Made by a program: the position numbers and the translations under genes. From assembly GCA_947167105.1 (NCBI GenBank), contig CAMVGU010000014.1:20539-84538 (forward strand): a stretch of 64,000 nucleotides of DNA, given 5' to 3'. Origin of the DNA: an uncultured Selenomonas sp. (GTDB lineage Bacteria > Bacillota > Negativicutes > Selenomonadales > Selenomonadaceae). Below, piece by piece: positions 33,873 to 42,503 of this stretch (position 1 is its first letter; the number at the start of each line of letters is the position of its first letter). Under the pieces are notes generated by a model that ran no database searches, was not told the origin of the DNA, and saw only the letters and a list, made by a program, of their open reading frames with translations.

Positions 33873-33908
33873 GCATTTTATGCGACCATATTGTCTTTTC
33901 AAAAAGAG

Positions 33909-34694
33909 TTACTTGCCAGCTTCGCCGAACCACTTCTTGTAAATCTTGTCGTACTCGCCGCTATCCTTGACCTTCTTGAAGGCTGCATTGATTTCGTCCT
34001 GCAGTGCCTTGTTGTCCTTGGCGATGGCGATGCCGTATTCCTCAGCCGTCAGCTTCTCCGGCAGGGCCTTAACCCCCGTGGCGCCGCTCTTGGTGATGTA
34101 GTAGTCATTGACCGGCTTGTCATTAACCACTGCATCAACGCCGCTGGCCTTCAGCTCCATGAAGCAATCGGGGGGAGTGTTCAGTTCCTTGACCTCGACA
34201 CCCTCCAGTTTATGCACTTCATTGGCACTGGTGGTACCGATCTGCACGGCCACCTTCTTGCCCTTCAGATCCTGGAAGGTCTTGATGTCCGCATTGTTAT
34301 CCCGCACGATGATGGTCAAGCCGGACTCGTAATAAGGCTCGGAGAACAGCACATTGGCCTTGCGATCCTCATTGATGGTCATGCCGGAAATCGCCACATC
34401 AATATTGCCGCCCTGCAGGGCCGGAATCAGGCCATCAAAGCCCAGGTTCTGGATCTCCACTTCGCGGCCCATCTCCTTGCCGATGGCACGGATGAGGTCC
34501 ATGTCGAAGCCCTGGTATTCCTTCTGTGTCTCATCCTGGAACTCGAAGGGCGCAAAGTCGATGGAAGAGCCGACCTTCAGCGTCTTCGCCCCAGAGGAAC
34601 TGGAGGCGCCCTCCTGGCCGCCGCAGCCCGTCAGGAGCGCCGCCCCCAGCACGCAGGCTGCCGCCAGGGACAGCATTTTCTTGAACTTAAACAT
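33909..34694 (-). CDS. Amino acid ABC transporter substrate-binding lipoprotein
   Basis: 261 residues from ATG 34694. A lipobox (LLTGCGGQEG) gives a lipid-anchored protein with the solute-binding fold of family 3 (SBP_bac_3): VGSSIDFAPFEFQDETQ, IPALQGGNIDVAISGMTINE and terminal YDKIYKKWFGEAGK. It captures a polar amino acid for the importer encoded downstream; similarity is to glutamine/cystine binders but specificity is uncertain. Confidence 0.92.
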   Translation of the reverse strand: MFKFKKMLSLAAACVLGAALLTGCGGQEGASSSSGAKTLKVGSSIDFAPFEFQDETQKEYQGFDMDLIRAIGKEMGREVEIQNLGFDGLIPALQGGNIDVAISGMTINEDRKANVLFSEPYYESGLTIIVRDNNADIKTFQDLKGKKVAVQIGTTSANEVHKLEGVEVKELNTPPDCFMELKASGVDAVVNDKPVNDYYITKSGATGVKALPEKLTAEEYGIAIAKDNKALQDEINAAFKKVKDSGEYDKIYKKWFGEAGK

Positions 34695-34732
34695 AATATC
34701 CCCGCTTTCTCTAAATAATTTGCACATAAGCA

Positions 34733-34757
34733 AAGCCCGGAATATGCTTCCGGGCTC
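34733..34757 (-). promoter_or_regulatory. Leader hairpin before binding-protein gene
   Basis: AGCCCGGAA/TTCCGGGCT stem followed by TTTGC, lying between the promoter at 34783-34810 and the ATG at 34694. It could be a weak attenuator of the importer mRNA or simply the terminator of the zinc-ribbon gene upstream. Confidence 0.45.
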
Positions 34758-34782
34758 CCAGTAGCGCACATTTACCTGTATA

Positions 34783-34810
34783 AGTATAGCATGCCACGCT
34801 GATTCTGCAA
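34783..34810 (-). promoter_or_regulatory. Promoter of amino acid importer
   Basis: Minus-strand TTGCAG (34805-34810), 16-nt spacer, TATACT (34783-34788). Transcription would start near 34776 and run through the leader hairpin into the binding-protein gene. Confidence 0.6.
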
Positions 34811-34818
34811 GTATTTAA

Positions 34819-35106
34819 TTATGCCTGCCCGCGATGCTTGTTGAAGCAGTCACGGCAGTAGACCGGACGCTCATTCTTCGGCTCGAAGGGGACCTCAGTC
34901 TCCTTGCCGCACTCCGCGCAGATGACCTTGTACATCTGGCGCTGTTCACCGCCGTCACGATTGCGGCGACGCTTGTCGCGGCAGTCGCGGCAACGGGCCG
35001 GCTCGTTCTCAAAACCCTTCTCAGCGTAGAATTCCTGCTCACCGGCGGTGAAGATGAACTCCTTGCCACATTCCTTGCATACCAACGTCTTGTCTTCGAA
35101 AGCCAT
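34819..35106 (-). CDS. Zinc-ribbon protein of unknown function
   Basis: 95 residues with two paired-CxxC modules: CKECG with CRDCRDK and CAECG with CRDCFNK. Each module resembles the probable zinc-ribbon domain found in small clostridial proteins. The protein is highly charged and presumably cytoplasmic. ATG at 35106. No partner is evident from the neighbours. Confidence 0.82.
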   Translation of the reverse strand: MAFEDKTLVCKECGKEFIFTAGEQEFYAEKGFENEPARCRDCRDKRRRNRDGGEQRQMYKVICAECGKETEVPFEPKNERPVYCRDCFNKHRGQA

Positions 35107-35292
35107 AAAATGATCCCCTTACTGAATGAATTAGTTTACCCGCAAGCCATTTCCCATTGACCAGGAAATAGCACGCCTATGACGCTAGTATACTACAAAT
35201 CAATAAGAAACGCAAGTTATTTTTAAGTAATATAAATTTTTTAATATTTTTATCAAAACGCCTTGATGCCAGTGGCAGCTCATTTCCACCAG

Positions 35293-35524
35293 GCTGGAAC
35301 AAAGAGCCCCCAAACTCCGCGCCCAGGGATGGGCGCTGCCGCCCTCGTTCTCCAGGGAAGGGAACAAGGGCGGCTGTTTTCTTTGGTTACTTTCTTTGTC
35401 AACACAAAACTCCGTGCGAAACAAAGTTTCGCACTACGCCCTTACACGAAATCTAACCGATTCTGCGCCCTTACGGGCTTGACTCGCTAAGATTTCGTAG
35501 TAAGAAAGTAACACCACGAGCCTA
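35293..35524. repeat. Interspersed palindromic repeat, copy R2 with nested insert
   Basis: Same core as R1 and R3, but the GTTACTTTCTTTGT...AGAAAGTAAC inverted repeat is split: left arm 35386-35399, right arm 35503-35512. About 95 nt between them (35409-35502) form another palindromic module with GTGCGAAA/TTTCGCAC and ACGAAATCT/AGATTTCGT stems. The CCTA at its end overlaps the TAG stop of the glycosyltransferase at 35522. The rest of the intergenic space to 35107 is AT-rich with no other clear feature. Confidence 0.8.
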
Positions 35525-37246
35525 CCCTTCCTTGCAGAACCTATGCCACATGCCCCTGTACATCAGCTCCAGGTCGTGCATATAGCCCTTGATATCCATC
35601 AGGGGGGACTTCAGCACATTGGCCCTGAGGCCGGAATGATAGGCACCTATCAGTTGAGGGGAATTTCCCACCTGCACCGCACGCCGCACGTAATTGATGT
35701 CATTCTCCACCACCAGCTCCTGCACCCCCGCATTCACCAGAAGGCTGGCCCCGAAGCGGGAGCCGTGGGTGCGGCCCCGCATGGTGATGACCGGCACCCC
35801 CATGAACAGGGCCTCGCAGGTGGTGACACCTCCGTTATAAGGCGCAGTATCCAGGGCTATGTCTATATCGTTGTACTGCTCCAGATAATCCGGGCTGTAG
35901 GGGCGCAGCTCCACCCGCCCCAGCTCGAAATTCAGCCGTGAAAGCCGTTGCTGCAGGAGCTTCCTGCCGGAAGGGATGCTGCAAAGCTTGCCCTTCAGCA
36001 CCAGCCGGGAGCCACGCACCTGCTCCAGGATGCCCCGCCATAAGAGCAGCACCTCATCCGTCACCTTGGCCAGATTGTTGAAGGAGCCGAAGGTCACATA
36101 GCCGTTCCTGTGCACCGCGGCCTCGCTGGCCGCCGGCGGCAGCTCCCGCACATAGCCCGGCGCATAGCAGAGGTGGGAATGGGGCATACGGATAATGCGC
36201 TCCGTGAAGCCCGTCGCCGGGCCGTCATCCCCGGTGGGCAGGCAGGTCTCATCGGACAGGAAATAATCCACCGCCGCAAGCCCCGTGGTATTCATATAGC
36301 CGATGCCCGCCATCTGCACAGGCGCCGGGCGCAGGGCCGTAATGGGCAGGGTGGAGTCCTGGGTATGGCCGGAGAGATCCACCAGTATATCAATGCCGTC
36401 CTCCGCAATCAGCCGCGCTGCCGTGCGGGGACTGCGGCCCCGCAGATCCCGCCAGCTAATGGGGCCTGACTGGAGGCGCTTAGTGACAGCATCCTTCTTG
36501 CCCGTGGAGTAGGCATAGACCATGAAGCGGTTGCCGTCAAATTTCTTCAGCAGGGGCGCCACGAAATTAGCCACCGCATGCTGGCGGAAATCCGGCGAGA
36601 GATAGCCGATCCTCAGCTTCTTCTCCGGCAGGCGCTTAACCTCTTTGTGCTGATAGGGCACCGCCCCCAAAAGCTCCCCGTATTTCACCGCCGCCTGCTT
36701 GCTCTCCCTGGGCCCTTCCTCACGGTAGTTGCGCATGAAAAGGTATTTGCTGTAAAAATTGGCCTTATCCTCAGGCTCTTGCATCAAATTGGAGAGAGCC
36801 AATAGCTCCCGCCCCGCCCGCTCCGGCTCCGCCGCCAGATACATGGCATCCGCCAGCCAGCCGTGGGCCTTCTGCAGGGCACGCAGGACAATGCCGTGGT
36901 AAGGCTCATCGGGCACCAGGGCCTCCAGCTTCTTCTCCGCCTCCGCGATAATGCACTTCAGCAGGGGTATTTCCTTATCCAGCTCAAAGGACTGTGCCCA
37001 GATACCGGCCTGCACCAGACGGCCCCGGAGATGCATGGGCCTCGCGCGCAGGATTTCTTCCACAAGATCCTGTGCTTCCTCTATGTCCCCAGTATAAAGG
37101 GCTGCCTCTGCCATCACAGCCGCGCCGTCCATGCTGGCCGGGTCCAAAGACCACAGTTCCTGGGCGCAGGCCCGCATTCCCTTGGGGTCCCCGTCGCCCG
37201 CGAACTTATCCGCCAGGCTCAGCCAGTTCAGTCTCTCTTGCTCCAT
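35522..37246 (-). CDS. TPR-containing GT41 (O-GlcNAc transferase-like) glycosyltransferase
   Basis: 574 residues from ATG 37246 (GGAGAGG site). The first about 200 residues are helical TPR-like repeats (for example AALYTGDIEEAQDLVEEIL). The rest is a GT41 catalytic region: LRIGYLSPDFRQHAVANFV, VDLSGHTQDSTLP, MAGIGYMNTTGLAAVDYF and DIALDTAPYNGGVTTCEAL. Bacterial relatives glycosylate proteins, including flagellin in some species. With three large flagellins in the same window a flagellin target is plausible but unproven. First of the two hairpin-repeat clusters separates it from the next gene. Confidence 0.85.
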   Translation of the reverse strand: MEQERLNWLSLADKFAGDGDPKGMRACAQELWSLDPASMDGAAVMAEAALYTGDIEEAQDLVEEILRARPMHLRGRLVQAGIWAQSFELDKEIPLLKCIIAEAEKKLEALVPDEPYHGIVLRALQKAHGWLADAMYLAAEPERAGRELLALSNLMQEPEDKANFYSKYLFMRNYREEGPRESKQAAVKYGELLGAVPYQHKEVKRLPEKKLRIGYLSPDFRQHAVANFVAPLLKKFDGNRFMVYAYSTGKKDAVTKRLQSGPISWRDLRGRSPRTAARLIAEDGIDILVDLSGHTQDSTLPITALRPAPVQMAGIGYMNTTGLAAVDYFLSDETCLPTGDDGPATGFTERIIRMPHSHLCYAPGYVRELPPAASEAAVHRNGYVTFGSFNNLAKVTDEVLLLWRGILEQVRGSRLVLKGKLCSIPSGRKLLQQRLSRLNFELGRVELRPYSPDYLEQYNDIDIALDTAPYNGGVTTCEALFMGVPVITMRGRTHGSRFGASLLVNAGVQELVVENDINYVRRAVQVGNSPQLIGAYHSGLRANVLKSPLMDIKGYMHDLELMYRGMWHRFCKEG

Positions 37247-37291
37247 GTCCTCTCCCACCAAGGCTCGTAGTAAAAAACACATTACCCTTTA

Positions 37292-37428
37292 TTATAACGC
37301 CATTGTTCCAGCTTTGTCGATAGACAAAGCTTCCTCTCGGCGTTTCAACGAGGCGGGAGATATGCTCCCGCCTGTTTAGATGTACCACCCCCACTTGTAG
37401 AAGTGGGGGACATCCTTTGCCTCGTTAT
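37292..37428. repeat. Composite hairpin repeat
   Basis: A unit with outer stem AACGCC/GGCGTT and inner AGCTTTGTC/GACAAAGCT hairpin (37292-37350) is joined to a second element (37350-37428) with GGCGGGAG/CTCCCGCC and CCCCCACTT/AAGTGGGGG hairpins enclosed by CGAGGC/GCCTCG. The terminal TTA at 37425 supplies the TAA stop of the downstream-lying gene. An inverted copy of the whole composite is at 58942-59076. Confidence 0.8.
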
Positions 37429-38117
37429 ACCTCAGGATGAAGCTCCTTGCCATACTCCCGCAAAAAAGCTTTCTGATACCCCCTGTAAGAACTGGCCAGG
37501 GGCTTTTCCTTGGGGCAGTGGATGCACCAGAAATCCTGCTCCTGGTTCGGCACCACCACCTTATAGCCCGCCCGCCGCATTTCCATGCACATGGCTGTAT
37601 CATACATATGCCAGCCTGTCAATATATCCTCCCGCCAGGGAATATCATACTGGGTAGCCATAAACAGGCCGTCCACCGCCTCCAGCTCCTGGAACTTCCC
37701 CTCCGGCTCCTTGCAGTGGGAATCCACCACGCTCTCCGGCTCGCAGGCGTGGAGCACCCGCCCGTAGGTGCGCAGGCCGTCCCACCAGACCCCGCTCTTG
37801 GGCAGGGAACGGCAGCCGATGACCCCCACCAGGCCGATGCTCGCATCGGAAAACAAATCCAAAAGATCCCTCACCAGATACTTATTCACCACCAGGGTAT
37901 CCTGATGCAAATAAACCTTGTATTTGGCATCAGACATACGCTGACCCTGATTGTAGCCAGCACACATGGAAGCCGCGCCTCTTATGGGCAGGTATTCGGC
38001 AGCAAAGCCCTCCGGCAGCTTCAGATGTTCCAGGTACAGGCGGCACTCGCTGTACCAATCCTCACTGTTCACGCAGGTGATAAATGCAATTTTGTGACTG
38101 TCTGCTATCTTTGCCAT
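37425..38117 (-). CDS. Family 2-like glycosyltransferase
   Basis: 230 residues resembling the GT2-like Glyco_tranf_2_5 family: IAFITCVNSEDWYSECRLYL at the start, a YLHQDTLVV nucleotide-binding stretch with the Asp of the DxD-like position, then VDGLFMATQYDIPWRED and GWHMYDTAMCMEMRRAGYKV. Complete for this compact family. It forms a unit with the methyltransferase-like gene upstream (6-nt gap), so both may act on the same glycan. Confidence 0.8.
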   Translation of the reverse strand: MAKIADSHKIAFITCVNSEDWYSECRLYLEHLKLPEGFAAEYLPIRGAASMCAGYNQGQRMSDAKYKVYLHQDTLVVNKYLVRDLLDLFSDASIGLVGVIGCRSLPKSGVWWDGLRTYGRVLHACEPESVVDSHCKEPEGKFQELEAVDGLFMATQYDIPWREDILTGWHMYDTAMCMEMRRAGYKVVVPNQEQDFWCIHCPKEKPLASSYRGYQKAFLREYGKELHPEV

Positions 38118-38123
38118 ATCTCC

Positions 38124-39062
38124 CTATACCTCTCCCCGCTCTTCCATCTCTGCAATCTCCCTTTCCTTGCCGGGAGAAAAACGGCGCAAATTCCGGTAGA
38201 ATTGCTCGTGGTGGAACACGGCCTCCTGCACGAACTGGCCCGCATAGTCCGAAAACAGCCCCAGCCGCTCCCACAGCAGCCAGAAACTCTCCGCAGACTC
38301 AGATAGCTCGATGCCGTACTCTATGCGGTGCAGGAGCCTACTAAGTTCCCCTCTTTCCTCCGGTGTATACATGGATTTTAAGAGTGCCATTTCCGGCATG
38401 GAGCGGTCTGCCCGCACCAGATAGAACTCCGTTTCCATATCCCCCTGGATATTCTCAAAGCCCGCCGCCGTAAGGGCCGCTATGCGTCCCGGCGGTGCCG
38501 TGCGGCACTGGGGGGCGCAGCGCACGAATTTATAGAAGGAAGCGTACAGCAGCCGCTCGAACTCCGGCCTGGCATAGAGCCGGGACACCACCTGATAGTA
38601 GTGTCCCCCCTGCAGCTCCTCGATAATTTCCCAGAAGCGGATATTGCGGAAGCTGGTCAGAAACGCCCCGGTCTGCTTCAGGTAGGTGGAGAACCCCGCC
38701 GCAATATCCTGGGGATTCCCCGCCCGCTCCAGGGCCAAATCACAGATAATATAATCCAGGGACTCCGGCCCGTAGGGCAGGCGCCGGGAGAGATAGTCAA
38801 GCAAGGTGAACTCCACCCCCAGCCCCCGGAAAAAATCCTCCATGCTGCCCTGCTCCGGGATTTCCCCCATGCGGGCCCAGCTCTCCCCCGCCGGCCCCGC
38901 CAGGGCCAGCTCCGGGTCGTCGGCGCAGGCCAAAAGCTCCGCCCTGGGGAACATTTCCCGCAGCCGGGGCAGATAGGCAAGGCTCTCCACCACCAGAATG
39001 CGGCAGGGCAGGGCACTGGGCTCTAAGAGCTGAAGCAGCTCCGGCTTGATTTTCTCCGGCAT
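38124..39062 (-). CDS. Methyltransferase-like protein of glycan cluster
   Basis: 312 residues from ATG 39062 (GGAGG 8 nt upstream; a TTG two codons earlier is too close). The first half resembles a degenerate class I SAM fold (RILVVESLAYLPRLREMF, ESLDYIICDLALERAG, TGAFLTSFRNIRFWE), though the Gly-rich loop is weak. The C-terminal third is helical without a recognised domain. Such genes often accompany GT2/GT41 enzymes in Selenomonas-type clusters. Enzymatic activity uncertain. Confidence 0.6.
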   Translation of the reverse strand: MPEKIKPELLQLLEPSALPCRILVVESLAYLPRLREMFPRAELLACADDPELALAGPAGESWARMGEIPEQGSMEDFFRGLGVEFTLLDYLSRRLPYGPESLDYIICDLALERAGNPQDIAAGFSTYLKQTGAFLTSFRNIRFWEIIEELQGGHYYQVVSRLYARPEFERLLYASFYKFVRCAPQCRTAPPGRIAALTAAGFENIQGDMETEFYLVRADRSMPEMALLKSMYTPEERGELSRLLHRIEYGIELSESAESFWLLWERLGLFSDYAGQFVQEAVFHHEQFYRNLRRFSPGKEREIAEMEERGEV

Positions 39063-39269
39063 GGGCAAAGCCTCCTATGTGAAAGATGAACATTCCGTCT
39101 GCCTAAAAGAATTCTACGCCCGCAGGAAAATCCCTGCCCCCTGCACTCTCCACGAACTTTTCATTTTTAAGGCAGGAATTATTTTTTCTATAACGAAATA
39201 CTATAGTAGAGAATGTGCCCGGATTATGATGCCACGTTGCGGGCGCTCCTGAAAGGAAGGGACCAAATA

Positions 39270-41267
39270 ATGAAGCTGACGCTGAAGCATAAATTTATCT
39301 TGCTGGCAGCACTAAGCGGCGTACTCCTGATCATCACCTCACTGGTGGGCTACTACAGTGCTTACAGCCATGTGAAGGCAAGCATCGTTGATGACCTGGA
39401 CAACACACTGGCCGCCAGCGGCAACAAACTGCAGGGCTGGCTGGACACCTGCGCCATGGTGGCCACCACGGAGAGCAGGCTTATGACCTCCTTCAACGGC
39501 GATATGGACCGCATATTAAGCGTGGAATCCCTCTCCTTGGGGGACACGGACGACTATGTACAGGAAGTGGGCCTGGGCACGGAAACCGGCGTCATGGCCT
39601 CCCGCTCCCAGGGCCGCATCAACCGCGACCCCCGCCAGTACGACTGGTGGTACGGCTTTGGCCGGGACCAGGGCAAGACCGCTTTCACCGAGCCCTACCG
39701 CGACCGCATCCAGGGCAACCTGGTCATTTCCGTGGTGGCGCCCTTCTACAACAACGGCACCTTCCTGGGCACCATCTTCGTGGATCTCGCCCTGGACACC
39801 ATCGAAAACGAAATCACCTCCATCACCTACCGTCCCAAGGGAGCTCAGGATGATACCACCGTGGGCCAGGCCGTCCTGGTGGACCAGAAAGGCAACATCA
39901 TTGCCAGCAACGGCCTGGGCAAGCAGATGGATGACTTTGAAGATTTGGAAGGCATAGGCCCCCATTACGGGGAAATGCTGCAAAAAGAGCACGGCTATAT
40001 GATCGTCGAGATGGACGGGGAGGAAAAAATCTTTGCCTACCGCACCATGCCCCAGGTGGGCTGGCTCCTGGGCATCGCCGTCCCCAGAGGCGTGACAAGC
40101 CATATCCTCGCCGACATGCGCATCAAGGCTGCCGTCGTCACCCTGGTGGGCTTCCTCCTGCTGACGACACTCTGCCTGCGCTTCAGCAGCTATGTCAGGG
40201 CGCCGCTGTTCATCCTCAAGGAACACGCCCAGCAAATCGCCAAGGGCGACCTGCGGATGAAGACCTACGAAACCAATACGGATGATGTAATAGGCGAGCT
40301 GACTGCTGCCGTGGCAGACATGGAGAACAAGCTCAGGAAAATGGTCAAGTCCCTTGATGAAACATCCTCCCATATAGCCGTCTCCTCCGAGCAGCTCACC
40401 GACAACACTAACCGCACCGTGGAATCCTCTGCCCTGGTGATCTCCACCGTGAATGATATCAACGAGAGCATGTCCGCGGAGATCGATGACATCGCCGGAG
40501 CCAGGAGCGACGCGGAAAAGGTCTATACAGACATCAAGAAGATGACGGAAGAAGCGAAGAAAATCATCGCCGCTTCCGAAAGCACCACCGCCGCAGCCAA
40601 GGCAGGCTCCAAGCTCATGCAGGAAACCATCGGCATGATGGTGAATGTGGAAAAGGAAGTCTTCAGCTCCGCCGAGGTGGTCAAGCGGCTGGGAGCCAAC
40701 TCCCAGGAAATCGGCACCATAGTGGAGGCCATCTCCGCCATCTCCGAGCAGACCAACCTCCTGGCCCTCAACGCCGCCATCGAGGCAGCCAGAGCCGGTG
40801 AGCACGGACGGGGCTTCGCCGTAGTCTCCGAGGAGGTCAGGAAGCTGGCCGTCCAGTCCCAGACCTCCGCCGAGGAAATCAAGCAGCACATAGCCTCCAT
40901 CCAGGGTGAGACCTCCCACGCCGTATCTGCCATCGAGCAGGGCACCGACGGCCTGAAGAAGGGAGCCGACTCCATCCGCAACGTGGGTGAGCAATTCGCC
41001 AACATCCTGGAAATGGTCCAGGGCATCAACGCCCAGATGGAGACCATCTCCCGCTCTGTCAAGGTGGTGACAGACGGTGCCGAGCACCTGGCCAAGGTCA
41101 TCGCCTCCATCGACGAAGCCACCCACTCCACCATGGACAGCGCCTGCAACATCGGCATCACCATCGAAGGCCATGCCATCTCCAACAGGGAGATAGCGGG
41201 AGAATCCAAAGCCCTGGCAGAAATGGCCCAGAAACTGCGGAACGATATTGAGTCCTTCCAGATTTAA
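39270..41267 (+). CDS. Methyl-accepting chemotaxis protein (dCache type)
   Basis: 665 residues from ATG 39270. Membrane helix 1 ([20 protein letters not shown]), a periplasmic double-Cache domain (about 35-280, including [20 protein letters not shown]), helix 2 ([15 protein letters not shown]), HAMP, then a signalling domain with the conserved hairpin tip [19 protein letters not shown]. It senses an extracellular small molecule and signals to CheA/CheW. It is followed by its own terminator. With the flagellins it confirms a motile organism. Confidence 0.93.
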   Translation: MKLTLKHKFILLAALSGVLLIITSLVGYYSAYSHVKASIVDDLDNTLAASGNKLQGWLDTCAMVATTESRLMTSFNGDMDRILSVESLSLGDTDDYVQEVGLGTETGVMASRSQGRINRDPRQYDWWYGFGRDQGKTAFTEPYRDRIQGNLVISVVAPFYNNGTFLGTIFVDLALDTIENEITSITYRPKGAQDDTTVGQAVLVDQKGNIIASNGLGKQMDDFEDLEGIGPHYGEMLQKEHGYMIVEMDGEEKIFAYRTMPQVGWLLGIAVPRGVTSHILADMRIKAAVVTLVGFLLLTTLCLRFSSYVRAPLFILKEHAQQIAKGDLRMKTYETNTDDVIGELTAAVADMENKLRKMVKSLDETSSHIAVSSEQLTDNTNRTVESSALVISTVNDINESMSAEIDDIAGARSDAEKVYTDIKKMTEEAKKIIAASESTTAAAKAGSKLMQETIGMMVNVEKEVFSSAEVVKRLGANSQEIGTIVEAISAISEQTNLLALNAAIEAARAGEHGRGFAVVSEEVRKLAVQSQTSAEEIKQHIASIQGETSHAVSAIEQGTDGLKKGADSIRNVGEQFANILEMVQGINAQMETISRSVKVVTDGAEHLAKVIASIDEATHSTMDSACNIGITIEGHAISNREIAGESKALAEMAQKLRNDIESFQI

Positions 41268-41283
41268 GGGGGCGCAAGCAAAA

Positions 41284-41329
41284 AAAGCTGTCCAACGCAG
41301 GAAAAATCCTCGCTGGGCAGCCTTTTGTT
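41284..41329 (+). terminator. Terminator of chemoreceptor gene
   Basis: AAGCTG..AGGA pairs with TCCT..GGGCAGCCTT with one bulge and a few mismatches, followed by TTTTGTTG; it begins 17 nt after the stop. Confidence 0.65.
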
Positions 41330-41437
41330 GCTTCACACATTACTGCAATACGGCTTAATGCCGGAGCAAGCAAAATGGTATACCGACGCTTGCAGCGGAA
41401 GGCTTTATGATATAATATACACAAGGAGAATCGATAA

Positions 41438-42349
41438 ATGGACAGCAGAGAAGATAGAGAAGCACTATTGCTAAACCTCAATGAAAAAAATTATAATCCA
41501 CTCAATGATGTATTATTCAAATTTATCTTTGGCAAGGAAGAACGAAAACAAATAACGATTGATTTTCTGAACTCTGTGCTTTTGGATTATCTACACCATG
41601 AGATAAAGGATTTGACCTTTGCCCCTACGGAAATGTCACCGGAGCATGAATATGACAAGCTGACCAGGCTGGATGTGGCTTGCGTACTGGATAGCGGCGA
41701 GCAGGTGGATGTAGAGGTACAGGTGATAAATCAGAAGAACATGCAAAACAGGTCGCTATATTATTGGGCGCAGATGTATGTGATGTCTTTGCCCAGCGGT
41801 AAGACATACCGTGCCCTAAAGCCGGTTATAGCGATAAATATACTTGATTTTAGTCTCTTTAGCCAGACGGAACCGCATGCTATGTTTGGCGTATATAATC
41901 CTGAAAACGGAGAACGACTTTCTAAACATTTAGAAATACATTTCTTAGAAATTCCAAAGTTTGTGAATGGCCCACAAAAGAGTATTAAGGAAATGAACAA
42001 GATGGAAAGATGGCTGGCATATTTTGCTAATCGTTTAACAGACCAGGAGAAGGAGGAATTAGCCATGCAGGAAGTAGCAATTTCGGATGCAATGTTAGCA
42101 GCGAAGGCATTTTTGAGCGATACCGCAGAACGCAGGGAATATATTAACAGGGAAATGGCTCGCATGGATTATGAATCTGGGATAGAAGATGCGATTGAAG
42201 AATATGAAGTATCAAAAGTAGTTTCCATGCTAAAGAGGGGAAAAAGTCCTGAATTTATAGCTGATGCTTTAGAGATAACAGTAGAAAAAGTTAATCGTAT
42301 AGCAAAAGAAAATCCTATTAATCAGTTTTACGATAAAGAAGAATTTTAG
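41438..42349 (+). CDS. Rpn family recombination-promoting nuclease/putative transposase
   Basis: 303 residues of the PD-(D/E)XK Rpn group. The N-terminus NPLNDVLFKFIFGKEER is the family signature; LDVACVLDSGEQVDVEVQV carries the Asp and EXQ catalytic residues. The C-terminal part ends with helical VSMLKRGKSPEFIADAL. The gene is markedly AT-richer than its neighbours, with many A-ending codons, indicating recent transfer. An AAGGAG site and a TATAAT box (41411-41416) precede it. Rpn proteins are DNA endonucleases that can promote RecA-independent recombination. Confidence 0.88.
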   Translation: MDSREDREALLLNLNEKNYNPLNDVLFKFIFGKEERKQITIDFLNSVLLDYLHHEIKDLTFAPTEMSPEHEYDKLTRLDVACVLDSGEQVDVEVQVINQKNMQNRSLYYWAQMYVMSLPSGKTYRALKPVIAINILDFSLFSQTEPHAMFGVYNPENGERLSKHLEIHFLEIPKFVNGPQKSIKEMNKMERWLAYFANRLTDQEKEELAMQEVAISDAMLAAKAFLSDTAERREYINREMARMDYESGIEDAIEEYEVSKVVSMLKRGKSPEFIADALEITVEKVNRIAKENPINQFYDKEEF

Positions 42350-42395
42350 AGAGTATCAAAAATCTGGATATTGTTTAGGAGCTGTAAGCAAAGCA

Positions 42396-42438
42396 AAAGC
42401 CGATTTCCTGCTAATGTACTGCGGGAAATCGGCTTTTT
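42396..42438. terminator. Rho-independent terminator after rpn gene
   Basis: AAAGCCGATTTCC/GGAAATCGGCTTT stem with a T5 tract on the plus strand; A-rich on the other side, so it may also stop minus-strand transcripts. Confidence 0.78.
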
Positions 42439-42503
42439 AGGTTCATGCAAGTTATTTTCAAATGCAACCAATCAGGCGCGGAAGGCTGACAAGCCTGCGG
42501 ATG

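Noticed and set aside
39516..41336. 606-residue minus-strand frame
   Set aside because: Fully antisense to the chemoreceptor; Gly/Asp/His-rich shadow without start signals.
41438..42349. Active insertion sequence
   Set aside because: The Rpn gene is labelled a putative transposase in databases, but I see no terminal inverted repeats or target duplication around it.
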